Shown here: positions 8,036-15,821 of the stretch, piece after piece
Position numbering within the stretch: position 1 is the stretch's first letter
Layout of the letters: each line of letters starts with the position of its first letter
From: JBBIND01 sp037444075
GTDB lineage: Bacteria; Acidobacteriota; Terriglobia; Bryobacterales; Bryobacteraceae
DNA length: 57,389 nt
Direction: 5' to 3'
Assembly (NCBI GenBank): GCA_037444075.1
Contig: JBBIND010000017.1
Span: 1-57,389, forward strand
Notes under the pieces: generated by a model
The model's database searches: none
What the model was told of the DNA's origin: nothing
Seen by the model: the letters and a program-made list of their open reading frames with translations, nothing else
Translations under genes and position numbers: made by a program

Positions 8036-8245
8036 GGCGCGTCCATTAACATTCCGGAAGCTGTGATACGATTTCGGGTTTGGACGGCCCAGGAGAGCGC
8101 TTACATAGAGGCGGAACTCTATGATTATGAAAGAGATCCTGATGAAACGACGAACCTCGCCGCGAAACCCGGGGCGGAAGGCATCATCGAACAGATGCGC
8201 CGCCTGTTGCGCGCCGGATGGCGTGAGGCGCGTCCTTCGGTCTGA
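8036..8245 (+). pseudogene. C-terminal remnant of a sulfatase
   Basis: The frame at 8036-8245 (after an in-frame TAG at 8033) reads like the last ~65 residues of an arylsulfatase/iduronate-2-sulfatase: RFRVWTAQ, then the hallmark AELYDYERDPDETTNLA, then a terminal helix ending REARPSV. In intact sulfatases this block follows several hundred residues containing CxPSR and metal ligands, none of which is present upstream; the next 5' gene (fba) is divergent and only ~60 bases away. A GTG at 8063 could in principle start a 60-residue peptide, but a truncated gene is the simpler reading. Confidence 0.7.
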
Positions 8246-8289
8246 AAGCCTCTGAAGAACCGGCGCCCTTCGGCCGATCATTACGGGCA

Positions 8290-8955
8290 GTGAGAAGCCC
8301 GCGCCTATTGTTTCTGCTGTCGTATCCTGCTGTCCTGGCTTGGACGCAAGCTCCTGATCCTGGTGACGCCGTGCGTGCGGCCATGGCCGCATCGCTCGAA
8401 ATGCAGCGTGAGTCCGTCAGAAAACAAACGAACTCGGCAGTACCCGTGGAGGAGAGTTTCTTCACAACGGCTTGGCCTCGCTCTGGCGCGCCCGTGGCCG
8501 CGGTGATGCCGGTAGCGACAGCCGCCTCGGCGGATTGCGAGCGCATCCCCGAGGGGCAGCTCAGCGCCTATATCGAAGAAACGGCGCGGAAAGAAGGCTT
8601 CACACCGGACTTGTTGCGCGCGGTGATCGCCCAGGAATCTTCCTATCTGCCCTGCGCGGTGTCACCGAAAGGGGCGCAAGGCCTGATGCAGTTGATGCCT
8701 GCCACGGCGTCGGACCTCGGCGTCCAGAACCCGTTTGACCCGGAGGAGAACATCAGCGCCGGGGCCCGGTTCCTGGGCCGGCTCCTCACACGGTACGGTG
8801 GCGACCTGTCTCTGGCGCTGGCAGCCTACAACGCCGGACCGGGGCGGGTGGACAGCTACCGGGGCTTGCCGCCTATTCCGGAGACGCTTAACTACGTCTC
8901 GAGCATCATGCAGCGGCTACAGGCGCAGCCCGTGGAAATGGCGCCCCTCTTCTAG
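8290..8955 (+). CDS. Secreted lytic transglycosylase (SLT domain)
   Basis: A 221-residue periplasmic peptidoglycan-cleaving enzyme. It begins with GTG at 8290 and a signal peptide (RLLFLLSYPAVLAWTQA). After a ~70-residue linker, the SLT/goose-lysozyme-like domain spans about 95-210: the catalytic Glu in RAVIAQESSYLPCAVS, then KGAQGLMQLMPATASDLGV, FDPEENISAGARFLG, and LALAAYNAGPGRVD. These are the three standard motifs (ES, GLMQLMP, AYNAGP). It cuts the MurNAc-GlcNAc bond forming 1,6-anhydro-MurNAc. It follows the sulfatase remnant and is convergent with the DinB-like gene. Confidence 0.92.
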   Translation: MRSPRLLFLLSYPAVLAWTQAPDPGDAVRAAMAASLEMQRESVRKQTNSAVPVEESFFTTAWPRSGAPVAAVMPVATAASADCERIPEGQLSAYIEETARKEGFTPDLLRAVIAQESSYLPCAVSPKGAQGLMQLMPATASDLGVQNPFDPEENISAGARFLGRLLTRYGGDLSLALAAYNAGPGRVDSYRGLPPIPETLNYVSSIMQRLQAQPVEMAPLF

Positions 8956-9003
8956 GCTGATCGACGCCGTTGCCGGCCCGCGCCTCGGCTACGAGGAGGT
9001 GAT

Positions 9004-9612
9004 TCAGCGCTTGGGGTACGCTGCGTCAGCCTTGACTTCGCGGATCTGATCCACATGGCGCTGACTGTGCCCTGCGATGAGCAGGATCCACTGGTAGCCG
9101 TCCATGGATTCAAACGCCTGGCTGGGGATGCTGTGATTGCGCAGTGCATCGGGCGTCTTTTCGACGTATGCGATCACGCGGTCGCGGCTTTGTTTGAAAT
9201 GCTCCAGCATCGCCTGAGGCGTGGCCCACTTGCCCGACGGCTTCAGGGCTACCGGCGCATTGGCGCGCTGCTCCCGGCTTGTCAGCGCCGCCCATATCTT
9301 GTTGTCCTTCTCCGCGGGCTTAACCAGCCGTTTTTCGGGAGCGGGCGGAGTTTTCAGAATCTTCCCCTGGAGCATTTCAAACAGCGAGTCCTCTGAAAGC
9401 GTGATGTGTTCGACGCACTCGGCAATTGACCAGCGCTCCGGAGAGGTCTTGAAATTCCACTGAGCGGGCGACAATCCGGCGGTTTCATCCAGGACCATTT
9501 TCCGGGTGGCATGGAGCTGGCTCATGGCGAAGTCACGCTCGCCCTGTCCGAGCGGCTGAGCCAGGGCATTCGAGGCGGTCAAGGCTAGCAACAACAAAAG
9601 GTATGGACGCAT
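9004..9612 (-). CDS. Secreted DinB-like four-helix-bundle protein
   Basis: A 202-residue protein with a clear signal peptide (residues 1-18, LLLLLALTASNALA). The rest resembles the DinB/YfiT-like fold (DinB_2): FAMSQLHATRKMVLDETAGLS, the typical WSIAECVEHITLSEDSLF, and a C-terminal IAGHSQRHVDQIRE where His residues commonly bind a metal. Members act as metal-dependent thiol transferases or have unknown roles; the export signal is common among acidobacterial members. Substrate unknown. It is monocistronic between a convergent lytic transglycosylase and a divergent HD-GYP gene. Confidence 0.85.
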   Translation of the reverse strand: MRPYLLLLLALTASNALAQPLGQGERDFAMSQLHATRKMVLDETAGLSPAQWNFKTSPERWSIAECVEHITLSEDSLFEMLQGKILKTPPAPEKRLVKPAEKDNKIWAALTSREQRANAPVALKPSGKWATPQAMLEHFKQSRDRVIAYVEKTPDALRNHSIPSQAFESMDGYQWILLIAGHSQRHVDQIREVKADAAYPKR

Positions 9613-9692
9613 GTTGTTGATTTTCCCGGGTCAGGGGGGCTGACTGCAACATCGTGATGAGTATCGGCTAAACGTTTGCGTGTACCCGGACG

Positions 9693-10871
9693 ATGGATAG
9701 CTTGGTAAACCAAGGCTTTGCCCTGGATTTGGCCATGAGCAGGCTAGCTGACCAACTTGCCGTCAATCAACACGCTGCGCCTTCAAATCAGGTGAACGGC
9801 ACGTCAACAACTGCTCAAGTGCCCACCGTGGAAAACGAAAACCACCAGGCAGTGGTAATCGTGGATGCCGACGGCAACAGCCGGTGCGTCCTGCGAGCAA
9901 TACTCAAGACTCTGGCCTGCCGAATTCTGGAAGTGGATTCCGGTGAAGCCGCGTTTGACCTGATTCAAACGGAAGCCGTTGACCTGTTCATTATCGATTT
10001 GGCGGTCCCGGACATCGGCGGGCTGGAAATCTGCCGCCGGATCAGATCCGACCAGCGCTCGAAACTGATTCCGATTTTGATGGTCACCAGTGTGCGGGCA
10101 GTGGAAGACGAGATCGCCGCGATCACCTGCGGCGCGGACGCGTTTCTTGCCAAGCCGCTTCACCCGGAAGTGGTGCGAACACGGGCGCGAGCGATGCTGA
10201 GCCACAAAGCAGCGCTGGACTCGCTGGAGGAGTCCGAAACCATACTGTTTGCTCTGGCTCAGGCGGTCGAGCGGCGCGACCACTGTACGCGGGACCATTG
10301 CCACCGCCTCAAGGCGCTGACTCAGTCGCTCGGGTCGATCATCGGGCTGGCTGCTTCTCAGATGGTGGCGCTGCACCGGGGCAGCTATTTGCACGACATT
10401 GGCAAGGTGGCGGTGCCGGACGCGGTGCTGCACAAACCGGGACCGCTCAGTGAGATGGAGTGGAGCCTCATGCGGCAACATCCCGTCCTCGGGGAGGAGA
10501 TATGCCGCCCCATGAGAATCCTGAGGGACGTGCTTCCGATCATCCGGAACCACCACGAACGCTGGGACGGTGGCGGTTATCCGGACGGGCTCGCCGGGGA
10601 ACAAATCCCGCTCCTGGCTCGCGTTTTTCAGGTGGCCGACATCTACGACGCGCTCACGAGCGAAAGGCCCTATAAGCGCGCCCTCTCCCACGAGGAGGCC
10701 ATCGGTGTACTGGAGCTGGAAGTGCAGCGCGGCCACCGCGATCCTGAATTGGTGAGCCTCTTCAAGGAAGTCTCTTCAAGATCCCTCCAACCGGGGGCGG
10801 ATTCATCTCTCCCTGATCAGGGCAGTTTTGGTTCGTCTTTGGAAAGTTTGGACCGCCACGTTCGGGCCTAG
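9693..10871 (+). CDS. Response regulator with HD-GYP domain
   Basis: A 392-residue cytoplasmic signalling protein. Residues 1-50 are a low-complexity N-terminus. Residues 53-165 are a receiver domain (VVIVDADG, the phosphorylatable Asp in LFIIDLAVPDIGG at about 101, and Lys in AFLAKPLHPE). Residues 180-360 are an HD-GYP domain with HCTRDHCHR, YLHDIGKVAVPDAVL, HPVLGEE, NHHERWDGGGYPDGL and ADIYDALTSERPYK. The HD-GYP signature and metal ligands look intact, so cyclic-di-GMP phosphodiesterase activity is expected. No cognate kinase gene lies next to it; the hybrid kinase at 26015 is 15 kb away. Start ATG at 9693; ATG at 9735 is an alternative. Confidence 0.93.
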   Translation: MDSLVNQGFALDLAMSRLADQLAVNQHAAPSNQVNGTSTTAQVPTVENENHQAVVIVDADGNSRCVLRAILKTLACRILEVDSGEAAFDLIQTEAVDLFIIDLAVPDIGGLEICRRIRSDQRSKLIPILMVTSVRAVEDEIAAITCGADAFLAKPLHPEVVRTRARAMLSHKAALDSLEESETILFALAQAVERRDHCTRDHCHRLKALTQSLGSIIGLAASQMVALHRGSYLHDIGKVAVPDAVLHKPGPLSEMEWSLMRQHPVLGEEICRPMRILRDVLPIIRNHHERWDGGGYPDGLAGEQIPLLARVFQVADIYDALTSERPYKRALSHEEAIGVLELEVQRGHRDPELVSLFKEVSSRSLQPGADSSLPDQGSFGSSLESLDRHVRA

Positions 10872-10893
10872 CTTTCCGGTCCCCGAAGCCCGC

Positions 10894-11045
10894 TAGAATG
10901 GTTGCTCAGCCGGGGCGCGCGGCGCGATCGGACGGATCACGCTGAGAGTGGCTGAGCCGCAGCAGGGCGCTACGGCTGCCTCCTGAGCGGCGGAAGTCCG
11001 GGGCAGCGCTCCGCACTGGGGACGCTTTGCGAGGACTTCCCCAAT
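10894..11045 (+). other. Structured intergenic region between convergent genes
   Basis: The 216 bases between the HD-GYP and FG-GAP genes contain two perfect 8-base inverted repeats: GCTCAGCC (10904-10911) with GGCTGAGC (10950-10957), and GGAAGTCC (10992-10999) with GGACTTCC (11033-11040). A TAGAAT box at 10894-10899 precedes the first arm by 4 bases, but no good -35 is seen. The layout could be a small structured RNA or a double terminator. It does not match the RNA families whose signatures I checked by eye (RNase P, SRP, TPP, cobalamin). Strand is a guess from the -10-like box. Confidence 0.3.
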
Positions 11046-11087
11046 CACGGCAAGGACGCTAACTCTGAGCGCGTAATCGGCGACCGG

Positions 11088-12224
11088 TTAACGTCGGCTC
11101 TGGTTGAGGTAAAGAAAGAGCCCGCTCTTTCCGGGGGCAACGAAGTCCAAATCGCCGTCTCCGTCAATGTCCGCCACGGGTAACTGCATACCGCCTCCGG
11201 CGCGCCCGCCGTAGTCGGCGATGTGCCTCACCCATTCCACCTTGCCTCCTCCCAACCGGCGGAACTGATACCAGTAAATGCCGAGGGGCTCGCGTTCGCC
11301 AGGGTCCTTCCCGTTGTGCGCCATGTAACGTTTCCCGGTGAGGAGCTCCGGCTGTCCGTCGCCGTTCAGGTCCACCAGCGTAAGCGCGTGGGCTTGCGAC
11401 CAGGTGTCGTCTATGAGGTGCCGGGTCCAGCGCCCCCCTTCGCCCTGCTCCAGCCAGAAGATGCCGTAATCGTGGGCCTGCGCCGTCAGGATGTCGCGGC
11501 GTCCGTCGCCGTTGATGTCGATGACGTGCATGAAGCCGAGCTGATTGTGGTCAAACGCGGGCTGGAAGCTCCATTCGCCGGAGCGCGGGTCGGCCGGTGC
11601 GCGGAGCCAGCCTTTGGGGGTGAGGATGTCGTTGCGTCCGTCGCCGTCCACGTCGCCGACTCCGATGCCGTGTCCATAGCTGGTGGGGCTCACGACGTGC
11701 TTGCGGAAGGCTCCGTCTTTGAACTCAAACCACGCCAGGGGAGCCTTTGGCGAGCCGAACTGCGGGAGGATTTCGCGGGCCCGTCCGTCGTTGTCCAGGT
11801 CCACCAGGAAACAGAATTCAGAGGAAAAGCCGCTGTCGATGGCCTGCTCCTTCCACTCTCCCTGTCCGCGCCCGGGGTTGCGGTACCAGGCAATGCGGCG
11901 GCTGAACCAGGAGCAACTGACGATATCGACGTGTCCATCCCCGTCGACGTCAAGCGTCAGGTCACTGAAATTGTCCACGTACTGATTCGAGTAACCGAGT
12001 TTGCGGAAGGCGTGGCGTTTCCAGCCGGGTGCTTCGTACCAGGCCTCGCCGGAGATGATATCGAGGCGCCCGTCGCCATTGACGTCGGCAAGGGCGGCTG
12101 TCTCGCTGGCGCCGGGGTCGAGGAGCCGGCCTTCGAACAGGATGCCGCTCGGGCGTTCGGCGCATGGCGCCAGCGCCGCCAGACAGAGCGCCAGGGGGAA
12201 GACAAGCAATGCGGAGAGTCTCAT
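11088..12224 (-). CDS. Secreted FG-GAP/VCBS repeat protein
   Basis: A 378-residue exported beta-propeller-like protein. The start is taken at ATG 12224 (MRLSALLVFPLAL...), two codons after a GTG. A signal peptide ends near the residues CAERPS. At least six calcium-binding FG-GAP loops are visible, each of the form D(V/I/L)NGDG or DVDGDG (ADVNGDGRLDI, LDVDGDGHVDI, GDVDGDGRNDI, IDINGDGRRDI, VDLNGDGQPEL, ADIDGDGDLDF), spaced 40-60 residues. Such proteins are extracellular; ligand and role are unknown, though acidobacterial and planctomycete members often accompany polysaccharide-use genes. Upstream lies tRNA-Glu on the opposite strand. Confidence 0.9.
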   Translation of the reverse strand: MRLSALLVFPLALCLAALAPCAERPSGILFEGRLLDPGASETAALADVNGDGRLDIISGEAWYEAPGWKRHAFRKLGYSNQYVDNFSDLTLDVDGDGHVDIVSCSWFSRRIAWYRNPGRGQGEWKEQAIDSGFSSEFCFLVDLDNDGRAREILPQFGSPKAPLAWFEFKDGAFRKHVVSPTSYGHGIGVGDVDGDGRNDILTPKGWLRAPADPRSGEWSFQPAFDHNQLGFMHVIDINGDGRRDILTAQAHDYGIFWLEQGEGGRWTRHLIDDTWSQAHALTLVDLNGDGQPELLTGKRYMAHNGKDPGEREPLGIYWYQFRRLGGGKVEWVRHIADYGGRAGGGMQLPVADIDGDGDLDFVAPGKSGLFLYLNQSRR

Positions 12225-12260
12225 CGGCACGATTGTACACCGACCACTGGAGGGCGACCA

Positions 12261-12269
12261 TGCTATACT
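12261..12269 (+). promoter_or_regulatory. Extended -10 promoter of tRNA-Glu
   Basis: TGCTATACT (12261-12269) is an extended -10 element (TGn then TATACT). Transcription would begin near 12276, about 7 bases before the mature 5' end of the tRNA at 12283. No convincing -35 is seen at 17 bases, which is normal for extended -10 promoters. Confidence 0.5.
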
Positions 12270-12282
12270 GCCATTGAAGTTC

Positions 12283-12357
12283 GGCGCTATCGTCTAAGGG
12301 TTAGGACGGAGCCCTCTCAAGGCTCAAATAGGGGTTCGAATCCCCTTAGCGCTACCA
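12283..12357 (+). tRNA. tRNA-Glu (anticodon CTC)
   Basis: A 75-base cloverleaf with CCA encoded. Acceptor arms GGCGCTA (12283-12289) and TAGCGCT (12347-12353) pair fully with one G-T; discriminator A12354 and CCA 12355-12357. The anticodon stem is GAGCC/GGCTC around loop CTCTCAA, giving anticodon CTC (Glu, GAG codons). The T arm is GGGG-TTCGAAT-CCCC. An ISL3-like terminal repeat begins only 13 bases downstream. Confidence 0.96.
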
Positions 12358-12369
12358 CGCCTTTCCACA

Positions 12370-12616
12370 GGCTCTACGCCAAAAACGGGGGCAGCCCCGA
12401 TCCCAAGAAGACCAGTTAAGCACAAAGCACCTGCACACGTTGCCTGTAGTTTTCAAAGTTGCGGAAGCCATAGGCCTGCCTGGAGATGAGCTCCATTTTG
12501 TTGTGGAAGCCTTCGGTGATGCCGTTGTTGCGGCCACGGAGTATACTGTACCTGCTGGTTTCGCCAATCAGTCCATGCGCGCGTCTCAAGAGCCACCAGG
12601 GAGCACTCGTCTCCAC
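12370..12616 (-). mobile_element. ISL3-family insertion sequence remnant
   Basis: On the minus strand, 12416-12616 encodes the C-terminal end of an ISL3-type transposase: SRYSILRGRNNGITEGFHNK, then MELISRQAYGFRNFENYRQR and a terminal QVLCA. The TEG(F/T)(H/N)NK...AYGFRNFENYR signature is the DDE end of this family, including the last acidic catalytic residue. About 25 bases past its stop, 12370-12390 (GGCTCTACGCCAAAAACGGGG) looks like an ISL3 terminal inverted repeat. The rest of the transposase and the other end are missing, so this is a truncated copy. It lies between tRNA-Glu and the MGH1-like gene and covers the apparent 5' end of the latter. Confidence 0.75.
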
Positions 12617-14263
12617 CCGCTAAGGGGCCGCTACCCGCAGGAGCTTGCCGCGCTCCTGTTCACGCTGGCTTGGCTCCTGGTTGCCGCGCCAAATGCTCGT
12701 GCGGCGCAAGACCGGAGCAAGTTCTTCGTCATTGACCCGGAGAGTTTCCGGCATCAGGTCGAGTTCTTCAACGCCATGACGCCGGAAACCGTGGTCAACC
12801 ATGTCCCTGACGTCCGGGCATGGGAATGGCTGCGGAGCAATGTTCCGTTCTTCACTTGCCCGGACGAGGAGGTTGAGCGCACCTACTATTACCGCTGGTG
12901 GGCCTGGCGCAAGCACATCAAACAGACGCCCGCGGGTTTCATTCTCACCGAGTTCATACGCCCTGTCGGGCATGCCACGGATCACAACGCCATCAGTTGC
13001 GCGCTCGGCCACCACGTCGCCGAGGGACGCTGGCTCCGTGACCGCCGCTACCTGGATGACTACATCCAATTCTGGCTGCGCTCCGGGGAAGGGGGCGGTC
13101 TGCAAAGGCACTTCCACCAATACAGCGGATGGCTGGCGCACGCCGCTTACGAGCGCTGGATGGCGGACGCGAATGCCGGTTTCCTGGTGTCGCTGCTCGA
13201 CGCGCTGCTGCTCGACTACACCACCTGGGAGAGGAACCGCCTGCTCCCGAGCGGCCTGTTCTGGCAATACGACGTGCGGGACGGAATGGAGGAATCCGTC
13301 AGCGGTTCGCGCAAGCACAAGAACGCCCGGCCGACCATCAACAGCTATATGTACGGGAATGCGCGCGCGATGGTGCAGATTGCTTCCATAGCCGGGCGAT
13401 TGTCCGTCGCGCGTGAATACGAAGGAAAGGCGGCCCGGCTGCGCCGGCTTGTCCAGGAACAGCTTTGGGATGGCGAGGCCGCCTTTTTCAAACCGCGGAT
13501 GGAATCCGGCGAGTTGGCCGATGTCCGGGAATTGATCGGCTACACGCCGTGGTACTTCAGCCTGCCTGAGGCGGGCAAAGGCTACGAGGAAGCGTGGAGA
13601 CAGCTCATGGATCCCCGGGGCTTCTATGCGCCGTACGGGCCAACCACGGCGGAACGGCGCCACCCCGGCTTCCGCATCGCCGAAGAGGGCGACGACTGCC
13701 AGTGGAACGGCCCGAGTTGGCCATTCTCAACTACCGTGACGCTCAAAGCCCTGGCCAACGTCCTCCAGCAATACCCGCAAAAAGTTGTTTCCAAAGAGGA
13801 TTACTTCAAGACCTTCATGATCTACACACGCAGCCAGCGCCTGAAAACGGCGGATGGGCGCGTGATTCCCTGGATCGATGAAAACCTGAATCCGTTCACC
13901 GGAGAGTGGCAAGCGCGTTCCATGAAGATCCGCAAAGGGAAGTTCAACGGGCGCGGTGACCACTACAACCATTCGGGCTATGCCGACCTCGTGATTACGG
14001 GGGTGGCCGGCCTGCGCCCGCGGCCAGACAACACAGTCGAAGTCCACCCGCTCGTGCCGGACGGCGTCTGGGATTGGTTCTGCCTTGACAACCTCCCCTA
14101 CAGGGGCCGCACGCTGACCATTGTGTGGGACCGGACCGGCAGGAAGTTCAACCGGGGCCGGGGATTGAGCGTGTTCGCGGACGGAATGAGGTTTGCCAAC
14201 GCCCCCCGTCTAGGGCGCGTCACGGGGACGTTGCCTCCGCTGGAAGGCGCACGCTCACGTTAA
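12575..14263 (+). CDS. Secreted MGH1-like (alpha/alpha)6 glycoside hydrolase
   Basis: An exported glycosidase-like protein of about 562 residues from ATG 12575. A hydrophobic segment ELAALLFTLAWLLVAAPNARA (residues about 23-43) is the signal peptide. The mature part is a helical barrel with blocks EWLRSNVPFFTCPDEEVERTYYYRWWAWR, FIRPVGHATDHNAI, GLFWQYDVRDGMEESVSGSR and the loop DDCQWNGPSWPFSTT, characteristic of MGH1-like/GH63-related enzymes that act on alpha-linked gluco- or mannosides. A C-terminal beta part (residues about 480-560) follows. The frame is open to 12440, but everything before ~12616 lies in the ISL3 remnant, no Shine-Dalgarno precedes ATG 12575, and the N-region before the signal core is unusually long. 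The native start may have been replaced by the insertion. Confidence 0.8.
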   Translation: MRASQEPPGSTRLHPLRGRYPQELAALLFTLAWLLVAAPNARAAQDRSKFFVIDPESFRHQVEFFNAMTPETVVNHVPDVRAWEWLRSNVPFFTCPDEEVERTYYYRWWAWRKHIKQTPAGFILTEFIRPVGHATDHNAISCALGHHVAEGRWLRDRRYLDDYIQFWLRSGEGGGLQRHFHQYSGWLAHAAYERWMADANAGFLVSLLDALLLDYTTWERNRLLPSGLFWQYDVRDGMEESVSGSRKHKNARPTINSYMYGNARAMVQIASIAGRLSVAREYEGKAARLRRLVQEQLWDGEAAFFKPRMESGELADVRELIGYTPWYFSLPEAGKGYEEAWRQLMDPRGFYAPYGPTTAERRHPGFRIAEEGDDCQWNGPSWPFSTTVTLKALANVLQQYPQKVVSKEDYFKTFMIYTRSQRLKTADGRVIPWIDENLNPFTGEWQARSMKIRKGKFNGRGDHYNHSGYADLVITGVAGLRPRPDNTVEVHPLVPDGVWDWFCLDNLPYRGRTLTIVWDRTGRKFNRGRGLSVFADGMRFANAPRLGRVTGTLPPLEGARSR

Positions 14264-14437
14264 CCCTGCTGGCTGGCAAGGACTTGCCGAGCGCCTGCCC
14301 TTCCAAGCCACGACCAGGCGAGGGCTTCTCAAGCCAGCCAAGCCAGCGTGCTCCTGAGCCAGATAATGCTTGCAGGTGTCAACTCGAAAAAACCGGTGGA
14401 ATTATATTGTTTCGTTTGAGAGGGGGTGCTCAGAGGA

Positions 14438-14522
14438 TGGTGCGAACGGGGAGAGTCGAACTCCCATGGGTTGCCCCGCCAGATCCTAAGTCTGGTGCGT
14501 CTGCCAATTCCGCCACGTTCGC
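14438..14522 (-). tRNA. tRNA-Leu (anticodon TAG)
   Basis: Minus-strand class II tRNA of 85 bases including CCA (plus-strand TGG at 14438-14440). Acceptor GCGAACG (5', 14522-14516) pairs with CGTTCGC (14448-14442). The anticodon stem CCAGA/TCTGG encloses CTTAGGA, giving TAG (Leu, CUA/CUN codons). A variable arm of class II type (GGCGGGGCAACCCAT region) and T arm GGGAG-TTCGACT-CTCCC are present. The 174 bases between the MGH1-like gene and this tRNA hold only a loose GC-rich inverted repeat (GCTGGCTGGC with GCCAGCC). Confidence 0.95.
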
Positions 14523-14564
14523 CCGAAGCCCTTGTCCACGTTCATCATAGCACTGCGTGGGCGG

Positions 14565-15185
14565 TCAGTCGGCGAACGAGGCGGCGGCTGCGGCCATGGC
14601 AAGGCGCGGCGGTTCAAACGCATCCGTTCTCAGGAGGCGGGCGCTTGGCTGACCGCATTCGCAGGGGCTGAAATCGACGCGGTGGACGTGGTTTGACGTA
14701 CCGTTCCGCTGGGGGCAGGGAGCGGAGTTCACCCAGGCGTCGTGCACATGGAGCCCGAGGTGCGCGTCGCATTCCGCCGCCAGCAGTTCCCCGTCCGGTC
14801 CTCGAAGTTGTTCATAGACGGGAACTTCAAAGGCTTTCCAGAGCGTTTCGCGTTGGTTCAGACAGAGCAGCGGGTCCCCCAGGCGGGTAAAAGCAACCAG
14901 GCCGTATCGCAGCGGAAGCGCACCGTCCTCGGCCAGAATGGCGTTTGCCAGACGGAGCAAATCCGACCCGGGTGCGGCGAGAGCCTCCGGCTCGAACGTC
15001 TTGAGGGAACGCCAATCTCTGTCGGCGTGCACCTCGACGCCTCCACGCACTTTGAACCAGGGGTTCAGAACCGCGATTCTCGGCAGGGGCTGCCAGGGTG
15101 ATTCAAGGTCCCGCGACGGGGAGTTGGGGAGGCGTCGGCAGCGGAGGCGCTCCCGCAGGTCGGTGAACAAATGGGAAAGACGCAT
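14565..15185 (-). CDS. Hypothetical protein with C-terminal Cys motif
   Basis: A 206-residue protein without signal peptide or membrane segment that I do not recognise. Residues 1-40 are Arg-rich. The middle contains RIAVLNPWFKVRGGVEVHAD and GLVAFTRLGDPLLCLNQRETL. The C-terminal third has ECDAHLGLHVHDAW, CPQRNG and SPCECGQPSARLLRTD: the CECG plus nearby Cys/His suggest a metal site, and faintly resemble the (C)xCG segment near the end of phenylacetate-CoA-ligase-like adenylating enzymes, but the remaining adenylation motifs are absent. It is divergent from rplM. Codon use matches neighbours, supporting a real gene. Confidence 0.65.
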   Translation of the reverse strand: MRLSHLFTDLRERLRCRRLPNSPSRDLESPWQPLPRIAVLNPWFKVRGGVEVHADRDWRSLKTFEPEALAAPGSDLLRLANAILAEDGALPLRYGLVAFTRLGDPLLCLNQRETLWKAFEVPVYEQLRGPDGELLAAECDAHLGLHVHDAWVNSAPCPQRNGTSNHVHRVDFSPCECGQPSARLLRTDAFEPPRLAMAAAAASFAD

Positions 15186-15298
15186 GGTGAACCGGCTTCA
15201 GTAGCTGGATGGCCGCTGAGGGTCTGGCTCATGCTAAAGTTGTAGATGTTAGAGAGGTTTCCTCTCAGGCGGGAAGGCAGGCGGAACGCCGGGCGTAT

Positions 15299-15328
15299 TT
15301 GACAGCCTGCCAACAGCTTCGCTAACCT
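15299..15328 (+). promoter_or_regulatory. Promoter of rplM-rpsI
   Basis: TTGACA (15299-15304) and TAACCT (15323-15328) are 18 bases apart, giving a start near 15335 and a leader of about 30 bases containing GGGAGAA before the rplM ATG at 15366. Confidence 0.5.
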
Positions 15329-15365
15329 AGATTAACAGGTAAACACGCAGGGAGAATTTCTGTCT

Positions 15366-15794
15366 ATGAATACCCCTATGCCGTCCGCGAAACGGATTCA
15401 GCGGGCTTGGCATGTGATCGACGCTGAGGGTGCTGTGCTTGGCCGGGTGGCCTCGAAGGCGGCCGCCCTGTTGATGGGCAAGCACAAGCCAGAGTACGTT
15501 CCGTTTCTCGACATGGGTGATCACGTGATCGTGATCAACGCCTCTAAGGTTCGACTTACGGGGCAAAAGGAAGAGCAGAAGGTCTACCGCCGTCATACGG
15601 GCTATCCGGGCGGCTTGGTGGAAGTCAGCGCCCGGAAGATGCGCGCCACGCGCCCCGTGCGCATGGTGGAATTGGCCATTTCCGGCATGCTGCCCAAGAC
15701 GAAGCTGGGCAAGCAGATGTACCGGAAACTGAAAGTCTACGCCGGCAACCAGCATCGGCAGCAGGCGCAGAAGCCGGAGCCGCTGGCGGTCTAA
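15366..15794 (+). CDS. rplM: Ribosomal protein L13 (uL13)
   Basis: Large-subunit protein L13, 142 residues. Recognisable blocks are WHVIDAEGAVLGRVASKAA, LLMGKHKPEYVPFLDMGDHV, KVYRRHTGYPGG, and AISGMLPKTKLGKQMYRKL with the final VYAGNQHRQQAQKP. Start ATG at 15366 preceded by GGGAGAA. It is followed after 27 bases by rpsI, the conserved L13-S9 pair. Confidence 0.98.
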   Translation: MNTPMPSAKRIQRAWHVIDAEGAVLGRVASKAAALLMGKHKPEYVPFLDMGDHVIVINASKVRLTGQKEEQKVYRRHTGYPGGLVEVSARKMRATRPVRMVELAISGMLPKTKLGKQMYRKLKVYAGNQHRQQAQKPEPLAV

Positions 15795-15821
15795 CGCCGG
15801 ATTAAAGAAGAGGATGTGCGA

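Noticed and set aside
10904..11040. RNase P RNA, SRP RNA or TPP riboswitch in the intergenic stretch (GGAAGTCCGGG and CTGAGA look familiar)
   Set aside because: The space is only 216 bases, too short for RNase P, and the required conserved partner motifs (for example ACCTGATC of TPP or the SRP GGAAGCAGCC loop) are not present.
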